Positions 44,965 through 56,425 of a stretch of 64,000 bases of DNA are shown here, piece after piece. Where the stretch lies: positions 16,586,001 to 16,650,000 of the forward strand of contig CM053154.1 in NCBI GenBank assembly GCA_028571685.1, read 5' to 3'. Numbering within the stretch: the stretch's first letter is position 1; every line of letters begins with the position of its first letter. The DNA comes from Heterohyrax brucei. Lineage: Eukaryota; Chordata; Mammalia; Hyracoidea; Procaviidae. Under the pieces are notes generated by a model that searched no databases, had not been told where the DNA came from, and was given only the letters and a program-made list of their open reading frames with translations. The translations under genes were made by a program, and so were the position numbers.

Positions 44965-45012
44965 AAAAGCCAGCCAAGTGCCGCTGAATCAGATCCGACT
45001 CATGGCGACCCT
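44965..45012 (-). mobile_element. Short SINE tail insertion with TGGC end
   Basis: AAGCCAGCCAAGTGCCGCTG, then CAGATCCGACTCATGGCGAC: only the last 45 bases or so of the SINE/RTE tail in reverse, with the CCAGCC (GGCTGG) end seen at 33060. No clear target duplication was found. Confidence 0.7.
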
Positions 45013-45511
45013 TGTGGAAGATGGAAGCTGGATCTTTTCCATATGCATCCTCTGTACTGCTCTGCACACAGTAAGGGTGGTAAACATTTGTTTAATTCAC
45101 CTTTCACAATGTACAGAGTTTTTATTATTACTACTATCAAGACAGAATTTCCATAATGTAACATGAGAAAATTAATTTGGGTTAGTTCGTTTTTGTTTTC
45201 TAAAATGTGTTAGAGCTGAGAAAGGACTTAAAAAATAAGCACTCCTCCATGAAAAATTGTTTAACTAAATTTTACCCAGGCGATATCCATCTGCTCTATT
45301 TTTATATGTCCCTAATGGCTAATCCAGCATTATTCTTCATGTACCAAATTGAAAGAGGGAAAGAATAAATTTGAGCAAAATTATAAGGTATAAATAAGAA
45401 ACTGTCTCTGACTCGAAAAGTGTAGAGCCATGATCCTTAATTTAAAGAAAAAAAAGTTCAAATTTGAGGTAAATTCTCAGATTTAACACCCTAATTTTTA
45501 ATCTGCTATCA
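45013..45511. other. Gene-free AT-rich DNA
   Basis: No feature supported. Confidence 0.5.
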
Positions 45512-48035
45512 TCTTATTTTTTTTATTATGACTGAGTGAAAATATACATTCCCATATAAATTTACATGCCCACCTATGTGCAGCTTCTACTGCTCTCCCA
45601 GCCTGGTGACAGCACACTATTCCCCTCTTCTCCATACATGTCCCATCCTCCCAACAGTCTCCTTTCCCCTCCTCTCCACCCACTCCCCTTCCTCCAGTCA
45701 GAGGTCAGCAGGATGATATTCCATAGATGCATAGAACTATAAAGTGCACCCAATATGTAGTCACTCTGCATTGCCAAGTTCAATCCCTTGCTGTCCAAAG
45801 AGTGGACCTTCATTATGATCCATGGCAAGGGCAGCATCAAGGCCAGGGGCCATGCTCCCAGGGGAACCCTGAAGCAGCTGGACCGTCAATTGCGGTCTTT
45901 TAGTGGAGATCTCAGGGTGCACCCCTTTATATTCTTGTGTTGCCAGTGAGACTCAACTTAGTGTGCTCCATCACAGCTATCACTGGTGGTAGCCGGGCAC
46001 TATCTGGTTCTTCCGGTCCCAAGTTGATGTAGGCACCCACTCACATGGGTCTCTCTGTCTTATCGGTTGTTATTTTGGTCCTTGGTGAGCATCTGTTCCT
46101 GCTGAGTTGAGAGCATTTGTTGTGCCCTCAGATAGCAGTTTGGCAGCTTTTAAGACCCCAAATGCCACTCACCAATGTGGGGTGCTGAGAGCCCTCTTAG
46201 CAAAATGCTAGTTGTGCCAATTGGCCTTGATTTCGCCTAAGAGCATGGTCCCCTGCTCCCTGCCTCTGCTACTCTGTCCTTGCATTATTGGGTTAACATG
46301 GGAGGAGTATTCAAGTTATGCTGACATCCACTTAATATTGTTCTTGTTTCTAATGTGTGCTGTCACTGATTTTACCCAACCAAATTTCTACGAACTATCT
46401 AGTCTAAACTCTCCCCCCTTCTCCCTCCCTTCTCTTCCTTGCAGCCGTCAAAGAGTCTTTTCTTATATGCATAAGTCTGTTTTTGAGTTCTTATCGTAGG
46501 GGTCTCATACAATATTTGTCCCTTTGTCTCTGACTACTTTCACTCAACATAATGTCTTTCAGTTGAAACCAGGTTATGAGATGTTTCCTGGAATCATCGT
46601 TGTTCTTTATCATTGCATAGTGCTCCACTGAGTATATATACCACAGTTTACCTATCCATTCCTCTGTTGTTGGGCATCTGGGTTGATTCCATGCTTTTGC
46701 AATGATGGACTGTGCTGCAATAAACATTCTTGTGCATGTGTCCACTGGTGTGAATAGCCTTGATTCTGTAGGATACATTCTAAGTAGTGGAATTACTCGG
46801 TCAAATGGTATATCTATATCCATTTTTTTAAGGAAGCGCCAGATTGCTTTCCAAAGAGGGTGGATCATTTTGCAACCCCATCAACAGTGTAGGAGAGTTC
46901 CACTTTCTCCACAGCCTCTCCAGCATTTGTTGTTTTGTGTTTTTTGGATCATGGCCAACCTCGTTGGGGTGAGATGGAATCTCATTGTAGTTTTGATTTG
47001 AATTCCTTTAATAACTAAAGAACGTGAACATGTCCTCATGTGTTTTTTGGCTGCCTGGATCTCCTCTTTAGAGAAATGTCTGTCCATCTCCTTTGCCTGT
47101 TGCTTAATTGGATGATTTATCTTCTTCTTATTGATATTTTGTAGTACCTTACAGATTATGGAGATCAGGCATCAGTCTGACACAGAGTTGCCAAATGTTT
47201 TTTCCCATTCTGTAGGTGGCCTTTTAACTCTTGTGATAAAGCCTTTGGATGAGCAAAAGTGTCTGATTCTTAATAGTTCCCATTTATCTATTTTCTCTTC
47301 TGTTGATTGTGGTTTGTTTGACAGATTTTGAAGTCTGTCTATTGTGTATTGAAACTTCCATTGTTGTTTCTACCTTTTCTTGGATGAGGTTTATCATTTT
47401 AGATTTGATATTTAGGTCTTTTATCCAGTTGGAGTTGGTTTTTGTATAAGGTGTAAGATATGGATCCTGTTTCAATTTATTGCAGATGGATATCCAATTT
47501 TGCCAGCACGATTTGTTGAAGATACTATTTTTACCCCATTTTAATGTCTTAGGGCCTTTGTTGAATATCAACTGTTCATAGGCAGATGGTGTCATCTCTA
47601 AGGTCTCAATTCTGTTCCACTGATCAATGTGTCTGTTCTTGTACCAGTACCAGGCTGTTTTGACCACTGTGGCAGTGGAGTACGCTGAAGGTCGGGTAAT
47701 GAGAGGCCTCCCAGTGTGTTCTCCTTCTTTAGTACTACTTTATCTGGGGCTTCTTCCCTTTCTAAAGAAAATTGGTGATTTGTTTCTCCATCTCATTAAA
47801 AAATGACACTGGAACTTGTATTGGGATTGCATTATATAAGTAGATTGCTTTGGGTAAAATAGACATTTTCACAATGTTAAGTCTTCCTGTCCATGAGCAG
47901 GGTAGGTTTCCTCATTTATCTAAGTCTCTCTTAGTTTCTTGTAGTAAGGGCTTGTAGGTCTCTTTGTAAAGGTCTGTTATTTCTCTGGTTAGTTTAATTC
48001 CTAGGTACTTTATCTTCTTGAGGTATTGCCTTATT
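45512..48035 (-). mobile_element. L1, 5'-truncated, ORF2 C-terminal half plus 3' UTR
   Basis: About 2.5 kb, the longest L1 here. The A-tail appears as TTATTTTTTTTATTATG at 45516-45530, the 3' UTR spans about 45530-46490, and ORF2 remnants continue to about 48030, where homology stops next to TTGCCTTATTTTC. CTTATTTT at both ends is a possible but weak target duplication. The 3' UTR matches the plus-strand copies at 30328 and 42316. Confidence 0.92.
46491..48030 (-). pseudogene. L1 ORF2p C-terminal remnant
   Basis: Three open blocks in order on the minus strand: 47667-47284 (ARG-free segment with [16 protein letters not shown] and [10 protein letters not shown]-like text), 47087-46881 (MDRHFSKEEIQAAKKHM, then KTTMRFHLTPTRLAM and NNKCWRGCGESGTLLHC, the cysteine motif region) and 46868-46491 (IPLLRMYPTE, WNQPRCPTTEEWIGKLWYIY, then the DUF1725-type end closing at CMRPLR and a stop). 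Frameshifts separate the blocks. The RT palm and endonuclease are missing through 5' truncation, so it is inactive. Confidence 0.9.
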
Positions 48036-49521
48036 TTCTAAGTATGAGAACATATGAAAACATTCACTTGGCTGAAGCATAACAATATTAGTTTCTTAGA
48101 TTCTATGTACCTAATATCCAGCTCAGCACTTCCAATATCTGGAACTTCACTTTATAAGATTTCAATTTGATTTAACAATATTTTATAGAAGTCTTACAGG
48201 CAGTTATTTCATTCAGAACGTAAACCCAATTGGTTTATCTACTAATGGCTGTAGTAGAATGAAGAAAATACAAGTTAAATTAGTAACTCAACTTAAATGA
48301 AATGAAAGCAAAAACACATTACACAGAAATGTAAATTTAGTGTAATATCAACTATGATATGGAACTAGAGTCTCATAAAGTATTTAAACAAAAAATCAGA
48401 AAGTAACTACAGTACATAACCTGACAAGTAACGCAAGCTTCAAGATAGCCCATGAAGGCAGATGAAGGGGTCAAAGGTACTATGACTAGTTTTGTTGCAG
48501 TAGTTGCTGTTTCTGAGAAAGTTGCATTAATTATTTAATATTAGTTTTATGTTAATATATTACACACAAATATTTCTAACATACAAGCAATGAACACAAA
48601 AAGGATTTGATAAGACTCAAGAATACCTTACAGTGTTTCACTGAGTGTAACACATTCTTGATTGCAGGAGACACAATCTGTCCCTTATACTGAGCACAAT
48701 ATACATATATTATTGCTATTATTATTATTATTATTTGGTCTCATATATTATCTGTTATCTGAAAGTAGGTGAAGGATGGGAACTGGGGTTGGAAATTCAG
48801 CAATGTCTACCCAGAGTTGGAAGACCACCCACTGAAAATTGCTACACTCTACTTAGAACTTTCCAGTAAATGACACTGTAGCTTATTTACACAGCCATTC
48901 CTCACTTGCAAAGCTGTTGTATAAAACATAGTTTATACCATCATCGCTTTCACAGTGATACGGCCTTGACCTTACGTAGTACATTGTTTTCCTGAATTGC
49001 AGCTCCTGTGAATGAAGGTAATCAGGCTTAATAAGCCTTTTTGTGTGTGAAAATGTTACTTCTATTATGTCAGACACTAGGAGGTGAAATCTTTTTCATC
49101 TTTTTTGTTGTTCATTTCCACTTTTACTTTTCTCCACCATAATTTATACTCATTTTAAATAAATGAAGTTTCAATAACTCAGGGAAAAACTGATTTGTAA
49201 AATTTTAGTTTTGAAAGTGTTCAAGAAATAGAAATACTTATTTTTAGCTTTTATTCAGTGAATTCTGTAGCTCTGAATGAAGAAGATGCTGGCAATATTT
49301 TACTTAGAAAATTATTTATTCAGAAATGTAAAGAGACTACTTTTCTTGTGCTAAACACGTTAATTTAGGGCCATACAGATTCCAATAATATAATTAATAC
49401 ATTATATTCATATCCAGCCCATAGTTCTATTAATGTCATGCACATACTGAAGAAACACCTTCATTTAATTCTTAAACCATGGTCCAATCGATAATGAAAT
49501 TCATAGTAATTTTGTTAGAAC
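48036..49521. other. Gene-free AT-rich DNA with (ATT)n
   Basis: An ATT repeat lies at about 48711-48736. The minus frame 48883-49077 is unrecognised. Nothing else is supported. Confidence 0.5.
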
Positions 49522-50002
49522 TCTAAATATCTGTCAGCTTGGCTAGGTCGTGATTCCTGGTATTGTATGATTTTCTACGATTCTGTCATCTTGTGTGACA
49601 TCCCCATGTGTTGTAAATTCTCTTACTATGATGTAATGAAACAGATAAGAGGCAGTTACACTGATGAAGGCTACATGATTAGATAGTGTTTGGGGCCAAT
49701 CCTTTTTGAGATATAAAACGGAGAAGTCTACAGAGAGATGTGGAGATCTCTTACCATCAAGAAAGCAGTACCAAAAGCAGACTGCATCCCTTTGGACCTG
49801 GGGTTCCTGCAGGGAGAAGCTCCCGGGACAGGAGAAGACTGATGACAAAGACCTTCTTCCAAAGCTACCAGCAGAAGCCTTCTCCTGGAAGTGACACTAT
49901 AAATTTGGACTTTCAACCTACTAGACTGTGAGAGAATAAACATGTGCTTGTTAAAGCTGTCCCCTTGTGCTATTTCTGTTACAGCAGCACTAGATGACTA
50001 AG
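49522..50002 (+). mobile_element. MaLR-like solo LTR, second copy
   Basis: It shares with 20903-21396 the TTTTTGAGATATAAAACGG promoter region (TATAAA at 49712-49717), the CTTTGGACCTGGGG and CAAAGACCTTCTTCCAAAG blocks and the GTTACAGCAGCACTAGATGA end, with AATAAA at 49935-49940. The first 50 bases or so are lost. TATA and AATAAA spacing fits an LTR. It joins an RTE directly on its right. Confidence 0.78.
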
Positions 50003-51712
50003 AAAATGAACCAGGGATATCACTGCTGATGTCAGATGGATCTTGCCTGAAAGCAGAGAATACCAGAAAGATGTTTACCTGTGTTTCAATGACTACACAA
50101 AGGCATTCAACTGTGTGCATCGTAACAAATTATGGATAACATTGCACAGAATGGTAATTTCAGACACTTAATTGTGATCTTAAGAAATCTGTACATGGAT
50201 CAAGAGGCAGTCATGTGATAGAACAATGGGACACTGCATGGTTTAAAGTCTAGAAAGGTGTGCAGCAGGGTTGTATCCATCCACCAAACTTTTCAATCTG
50301 TATGTCAAAAGAGTAATGCCAGACGTTGGACTATATGAAGAAGAATGAGGCATCAGGATTGAAGGAAGACTCATTAACAACTTGTGCTATGCAAATGATA
50401 CAACTTTACTTGCTGGAAATGAACAGGATTTGAAACAATTACTGATGAAGATCAAAGACCACACTCTTTAGTATGGATTACACCTTAACATCAAGAAAAT
50501 GAATATCCTCACAACTGGACCAGTAAGCAACATTATGATACAAGGACTGCCAATTAAGTTCATGAACTCATCCTAGAAAAAGTGCTACATACCTCACTGT
50601 TGAATATCACCATGGTCACCTTTGAAGGACTCCCCTTGGGAAGCTGTGCACCAACACCAGTGACTAGTCCAACTTCCAAAGCAATTTTGGAGCTCTTTTC
50701 CTGGAATGGCCTTCAGAGCTCTTATCATGTTACCCTTAATCCCCCAAATGTCATGAAAATGTCTTCCTTTCACCATTTCCTTTATCTTCAGGTAAAGAAA
50801 AAAGTAATTGGGGGCCACATCAAGTGCATAAGGAAGGTATTCCAATGCAATTATTCATTTACTGGCTAAAAACCTGCCTCAAAGACAGCTATACAATTAA
50901 GTGTGCTAACTTGCCACTGTGCACAATGGCCATTCCAGAAAGAGTTCCAAAATTGCTTTCAAGGGTAGACTAGGAGCTGGCATCAGTACATAGCTTCTCA
51001 AGTAGAGTACCTGGAAGTTGACTGTAGTGATCATCAGCAATGTGGTATGTAGCATGTAGAACAATTAAGTTCGTGGACTTAATTGTCTGACCTCATAAAT
51101 GTAGAAAGGATTCAGGTTGTCAAAGATTTCATTTTATTTGGTTTTGCAATCAACGTCCATAGAAGCAGCAGTCAAGAAATCAAAAGATGCATTTCCTTGG
51201 GAAAATCTGCTGCAAAGGACCTCTTTGAAGTACTGAAAAGATGTCACCTTGAAGACTAAGGTGCACCTGATCCAAACCATGGTATTTTCATCGCATCACA
51301 TGCATACGAAAGCTGGACGATGAAGAAGGAAAACAGAAGAACTGACACCTTTGAACTGCAGTGCTGGAGAAGAATACTCAATATATCATGGACTTCCAGA
51401 AGAACAAACCGGTCTATTCTAGAAGAAGTGCAACCAGAGTGCTCCTTGGAAGCAAAGAGGGCAAGACTATGTCATATGCTTTGGAAATATCATCTGGAGA
51501 GATCAGTCCTTGGAGAAAGACATCATGCTTGGTAGAGTGGAGGGTCAGTGAAAAAGAGGAAGACCCTCAATAAGATGGATTGACATAGTGGCTGCAGTGA
51601 TGCGCTTCAGCATAAAAACGATAGTGGGCATGCAGCAAGGCCAGGAAATGTTTCCTTCTGTTGTGTATAGGGTCACTATGAGTCAAACCAAATCGATGGC
51701 ACCTGACAACAA
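50003..51712 (+). mobile_element. RTE 3' two-thirds interrupted by a mariner element
   Basis: Segments 50003-50540 and 51096-51712 join to give RTE from just before RT motif A (CFNDYTKAFN, catalytic D kept) through motif C decayed to YAND (near 50390) to the tail (GGCACCTGACAACAACAAT). The join at 50540/51096 is exact: a TA on each side of the mariner. Frames are broken throughout. Confidence 0.9.
50541..51095 (-). mobile_element. Mariner-derived fold-back element inside the RTE
   Basis: A 555 bp element flanked by TA dinucleotides (50539-50540, 51096-51097). The termini CAAGGACTGCCAATTAAG and, on the other strand, TGAGGTCAGACAATTAAG are inverted, and similarity continues for about 170 bases into each arm. 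A transposase C-terminal piece reads on the minus strand at 50594-50845 (KGRHFHDI, KALKAIPGKELQN). No complete transposase is present, so it needed one in trans. Confidence 0.88.
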
Positions 51713-51990
51713 CAATGGATGACTAACAGCAACAAAATAAAGTATAATTTTTATAGCATTGCTGAGATTGCATGCAGTAAGGGAATGCTCCAAAGCATCC
51801 AGCTGATAATGCTGAGGGGAGCAGGGCACAGAGAGCAAACAAGAAAGAAGAGTTGCCCCAAGGGCAAAAGCTAAAATAAGTAACCTACCGATAGGAGACA
51901 CCTGCATTTATTTCAAGGACCCTGGCAGAAGTACAGCCTTTTGGTTTCTGGCAGAAGAGATCCTCTCTGAAGGAAAATACTTTTTATTTC

Positions 51991-52142
51991 CAAACCAATC
52001 AAACAGGCTACCAGTGAGTCAATTCTGACTCATAGCAACCCTACAGCACACAGTACAAGTGCCCCACAGGGTTTCCAAGGAGGAGCTGATGGGGTTAAGC
52101 GGCCAACCTTCTGCTTAGTAGCTGAGTTCTTGACTACTGCAA
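51991..52142 (-). mobile_element. AfroSINE
   Basis: CCAATCAAACAGGCTACCAG tail, CCCACAGGGTTTCCAAGGAG and AACCTTCTGCTTAGTAGCTG. The head is partly lost. Confidence 0.88.
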
Positions 52143-52194
52143 TACACAGATCAAGAGCAAAGAAACAAGAGCTCATAAACAAAGATCACCAAAG

Positions 52195-53130
52195 GCACAA
52201 GGGGCCAGAACGAATAAAAGCCAACAGGGAGAAAAATGGATTTAGATTTAGAGTTGGAATGATCAGATACAAAATATAAAATAACTACATTTGAAATAAA
52301 ACATGCATAAAAATCAGAAAGCAATATTTTGGGAAACTGCTAAGCCCCTTTGAAGAAGGGTCAAAAACAACTTTAAAAAGGAGAAACAAAAATCACACAT
52401 ACAATTTTTAAAATTGATGCGATGGATAGAATCAAAAATAGATTATTTATTATTAAATAAAGAATTCTTGAATTGGAACAAGGCTCTGAAGAAATCAGCC
52501 AGGAGAAACAGAAAGACAAGGAGAAACTCAAAAGATGAAGATAAGGCTCAACATACGTCTAATCAGACTCTTAGGGGGGAACAGAGAAAATGGAGGAGAA
52601 AAGAATACAAAGAGACAATGACTGAGAATTTTTAGAAGTAAACAAAGGCCTGAATCATCACACAAACGAAGCATAAAATGTGCCAATCAAGTTAATACAA
52701 ATAAACCCAAGTTTAGGCTGGAATAAAACTGCAGAACGCCAAAGATCCAAAGATGCTAAAAAACAGTGGACAGAAAAGTTAGATTAGTGGCACAGAAATG
52801 ACAATAAGATTGGCAGACTTCTCAGTAAGAACAGTGGAAACCAGTAGTCAGAAAAAGTTTCAGATAAATAAGATGTCCATGGTCCCTTCATTATAAAACA
52901 CGCAGAGGCTTGAGCAAGTGTATTTTAAACACATTTCTTAGATTATAAGCAATAAGGGAATGTTCCAGCTGAACCTGGATGGAAAGCAATGAGCAACAAG
53001 GCAACTAAGGGAGTTTACTATCACAAGGATTATTATCTTTAAAGAATTTCTTTAAGGCCAATATAGAAAAATGGAAACATTTCAGAAAGAAGATCTGAAT
53101 AGAAGAAGAAACAGTGAACACAGAAAACAC
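52195..53130 (+). mobile_element. Old L1 (ORF1 region) or HAL1-like fragment
   Basis: A-rich text such as CAGAACGCCAAAGATCCAAA and GGCAGACTTCTCAGTAAGAA with CAGTGGAAACCAGTAGTC corresponds to the ADFSSETMEARRQW-type ORF1 end of old L1. The 73-codon frame 52414-52635 (KSARRNRKTRRNSKDE) is part of it. L1 versus HAL1 cannot be decided by eye. Confidence 0.6.
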
Positions 53131-53399
53131 AGTAAATACATAAGTAAACTTAAACATATTGATGATATAAAACAACATCAACAACGATGTTCAATTCAGG
53201 GGTGAAAAAACTCACAGAATTACAATACACCCACTCTTCACTTGTTGAAAGGTTAGGTTTCAAAGATCAGATAGTTATGCAGAAACTAGCAAAGTGTAGA
53301 AATGCAGAATGTTTTCTTTCCTTTTCTGTCTTCAGACCATTCATTTGTCCTTGTTTTTTTTTAACTTAGAAAATATAATCATAGCAATAAGAACAGCTG

Positions 53400-54150
53400 A
53401 GATTTACTGATGTGCTTATTTGTCCACGGAGCAGCAGGCTCAGAGGAGACAAAGCTGTAGAAAGGTGGACTGTGTGACCGGAAGGTCCACGGCTTGGCCA
53501 CTTTGCCACCGCCCAGCGCTGGCTCAGAGCTTCCCTTGCCAAGTTGCCTCCAGAACTCCCAAACCACTCCTGCAGGCCTTGCATTCAAAATTCTCCCTGC
53601 CACCCTATCCCTGTGCCCTCAGCCTGCTCTGCCCTGGAGGCAGGTGAGTCCCCAAGGCCCCAAGATGCCTGCAAGGGCATTGGCAGCCTGGCTGTCCACC
53701 CGGCCTCTCTAAGGCAAAGCTTTCTGGCTCAGTTCTGCTTCCTTTGAGATGTCATTGAACTCCCACTTCTTCCAAATACCCTTTCCTGTGCCTCTTTCTT
53801 CCCTCCCTTTCTGCCCCCAGCAATTCTGAACTGCATGGCATCAGGCCTCCGTGGAGCTTGGAACCCAGAACGGATACCTGCTGGGTGGTCCCCAAGGAGA
53901 CAGGCCCCGCTTAGCAGCTGGACATGACATTCCTGCAGACAGGCAGGAAGACGGGGCTAGGAGCAGTGGGGTGCAGCTTTCCAGCAGGCCAGGAGAGACC
54001 CTCCTCGAGGGACGGGATGCCTCACAACCACCGTTGCTGTGCCCACTGCCCGGTTAGTGTGCAAGAGTCAGGCAGGAGACTTGTTGCTACTGTCATAAAC
54101 ATGAAATGCTGCAGAAATGAGAAAAGTCAATAAATGAGCAGATGTAAGAG
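53400..54150 (+). ncRNA. Candidate two-exon transcript in a GC-rich patch
   Basis: The patch is clearly GC-richer than its surroundings and no repeat is recognised in it. It contains a consensus donor GGCAG|GTGAGTC (53639-53650) and, 177 bases on, a strong acceptor: a long C/T tract ending TTTCTGCCCCCAG at 53820. AATAAA follows at 54129-54134. Short plus frames (53420-53647, 53494-53712, 53851-54057) do not match any protein I know and do not join into a convincing coding exon pair. It could be a small non-coding gene, a lost exon set, or chance. Direction and extent are inferred from the splice-like signals only. Confidence 0.25.
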
Positions 54151-54449
54151 AGAACAATAACATGAAAGATGGCAGCCAGTGGAACAGTTTTCAGTGTTTT
54201 GAAGTTCTTACATTGTGTTTAGGAAGAAGGAGAAACGTTAATTGATTTCAAAATTAAAGTATGCCTGTTAAACATTTAATAATCACATGGAATAAGGGTA
54301 TAATTGTGCAGTCAATTACTGCAACTGTCAGTAAATTGTATACCTGTGAAAAGCTGAAATGGGAAAAGTCACATGAGAGATATAATTACAGTCACAACGG
54401 GAAAAAAAAGAAAAAGAGTAACAGCTGAGGCTGCTTACGTACCACAAAA

Positions 54450-55195
54450 CACCTCATCAGCTTTGGTTCCTTTGGTGACTTAGGTCATGGCTTCATGGGA
54501 TATCCCGGTTAATTGGCCTAATACTGCGTTTAGTGTGTGGGTTCTACCTCCTCATTTGTTGTGGGGTGCCTAGAGTTCGGAAAGCTTGTAAGTGGCCTTG
54601 CAAGGCATGACACTTGGCTTCTATTTGCCTGGAGCAACAGAAGAAGCAGGAAGGTCAACAATGTCAAGTGCCGTTGAGTCAGATCCAACGGTCGAGAATA
54701 GGAGGAGGTTGAAGGTAAGGCTAAGTGCTCCCATGAACAACTGCCTTCTTTGCTATGAGACCAGAAGAACTTGATGGTGCCCAGCTACCATTCACTACTG
54801 AAGATTTTGATCAAAGTTTCCACAGAAGAATCCTGGTGAAAAGGAGAAAAATGCAGAACAGAATTTCATATTCTGATGAAGTCCAGACTGTGGAGCTACG
54901 GAAGAGGCTGAATGAACCCCTGAAATTACTGCCCTGTGATAATCTTAAATCTTAAAGAAAAAATATCCCTTGAAGTCTCCTTTAAACCGAACAATAATCT
55001 AGTTTAACTAGTAAAAAATGTCTGCCTTGAGCATTACATCCTTTTAAAAGCTATCTACAGAGGGGCTAACGGACAACAGTAACTTGAAAGATCAGAGAGA
55101 AATCTGAGTGGGCAGTGAGTTAACGGCAAAAGGAGAGGGACCAGTCAGAAAAGGAGGGTGAGGAAGGCGGCACAACTGGAACAATGGAATCAGTA
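54450..55195 (+). mobile_element. L1 3' UTR fragment, older subfamily
   Basis: TTCATGGGATATCCCGGTTA, GGTTAATTGGCCTAATACTG, GAAGAACTTGATGGTGCCCA and AGTTTAACTAGTAAAAAATG follow a 3' UTR recalled from elephant-type L1s. It is a different subfamily from 42316 and 45512. It ends where RTE begins at about 55200. A 34 bp SINE tail is inserted at 54658-54691. Confidence 0.65.
54658..54691 (-). mobile_element. Very short SINE tail inserted in an L1 3' UTR
   Basis: AAGTGCCGTTGAGTCAGATC lies between GAAGGTCA and GGTCGAGAATAGG, where the L1 3' UTR normally reads GGTCAAGAATAGG. The flanking GGTCA/GGTCG looks like a target duplication of about 5 bp. Confidence 0.6.
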
Positions 55196-55199
55196 AAAC

Positions 55200-56320
55200 A
55201 AAAGTGATCACTGCTGAAGTCAGATGGACCTTAGCGAAAGCAGAAATACCAGAAAGATGGTTACCTGTGTTTTCTTGACTATGCAAAGGCATTCGACTAT
55301 GTGGGTCATTAAATTATGGATAACACAGTGAAGAACGGGAATCCCATTCTCATGTGGAACGGGTATACTTGGATCAAGAGGGAGTCGTTCCAACAGAACA
55401 AGGAAATAGTACATGGTTTAAAATTAGGGAATGTGTGTCTATCTTTTCATCATAGTTATCTGATCTGTATGCTGAACAAATAATCTGAGAAACTCTACTA
55501 TACGAAAAAGAACACAGAATCAAGATTGGAGGAAGACTCATTAACAACCTGTGTCAGGCAGTTGTTACAGCCTTGCTTGGTGAAAGCTAAGAGGACTTGA
55601 AGCAGTTGCTGATGAAGATCAAACACTATAGCTTTCGGTACTGCTTTCAGACTGCTTCTTGACATAAAGAAAACAAAAATCCTCACAACTGACCATTAGG
55701 CAATATCATGATAAATGAAGGAAAGACCGAAGCTGTCAAAGATTTCATTTTACTTGGATCCACAATCAATGCCCATGGCAGCAGCAGTCAGTAAATCAAA
55801 CAACGTATTACACTGAGCGAATCTACTTGAAAAGACTTTAAAGCGTCGAAAAGCAAAGATGTCACTTTGAGGACTAAGGCGTGCCTGAGGCAAGCCACTG
55901 ATATTTTCAGTCGTCTCGTAAGTATGTGAAAGTGGAACAATGAATCAGGAGGCCAAAAGAAGAAATGCTGCTTTTGACTTAGGGTGTGAGAATATTGAAC
56001 ATACGTTGGACTACCAGCAGAAAGAACAAATGTGTCTTGGCAAATGTACAGCCAGAAGGCTCCTTGGAAGCAACGGTGGTGAGATTTCATCTAATGTATT
56101 TTGGACATGTTATTAAGAGGGACCATTGCCTGGAGAAGGGCATCACACTTGGTAAAGTAGAGGGTTGGCAAAAAAGAAGACCCTCAACAAGATGGATTGA
56201 CAAAGTGGCCATAACAAGAGGCCCACCACAGCACCAATGGTGAGGATGGTGCGGGGCCAGGCAGTGCTGTCTCCTGTTGTACACAGCATCACTGGGAGTC
56301 AACAGAGTGCTCATCACCTT
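55200..56320 (+). mobile_element. RTE 3' two-thirds
   Basis: It starts at CACTGCTGAAGTCAGATGG and keeps RT motif A well (CVFLDYAKAFDYV at about 55268-55308). Motif C is lost near 55555. The C-terminal blocks continue to 56240, and a decayed tail ends near 56320. A further reversed tail piece (GTTGTCAGGTGACAAATAG) lies at 56390-56420. Confidence 0.87.
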
Positions 56321-56425
56321 GTAACACCAACTGTAAGCCTTCCCAACCTCCTCATCTTCAGAGAGTATTTCTCTTATCATCAGATTTTTGCTGTTGTCAG
56401 GTGACAAATAGTCAGTTCAGATTAC

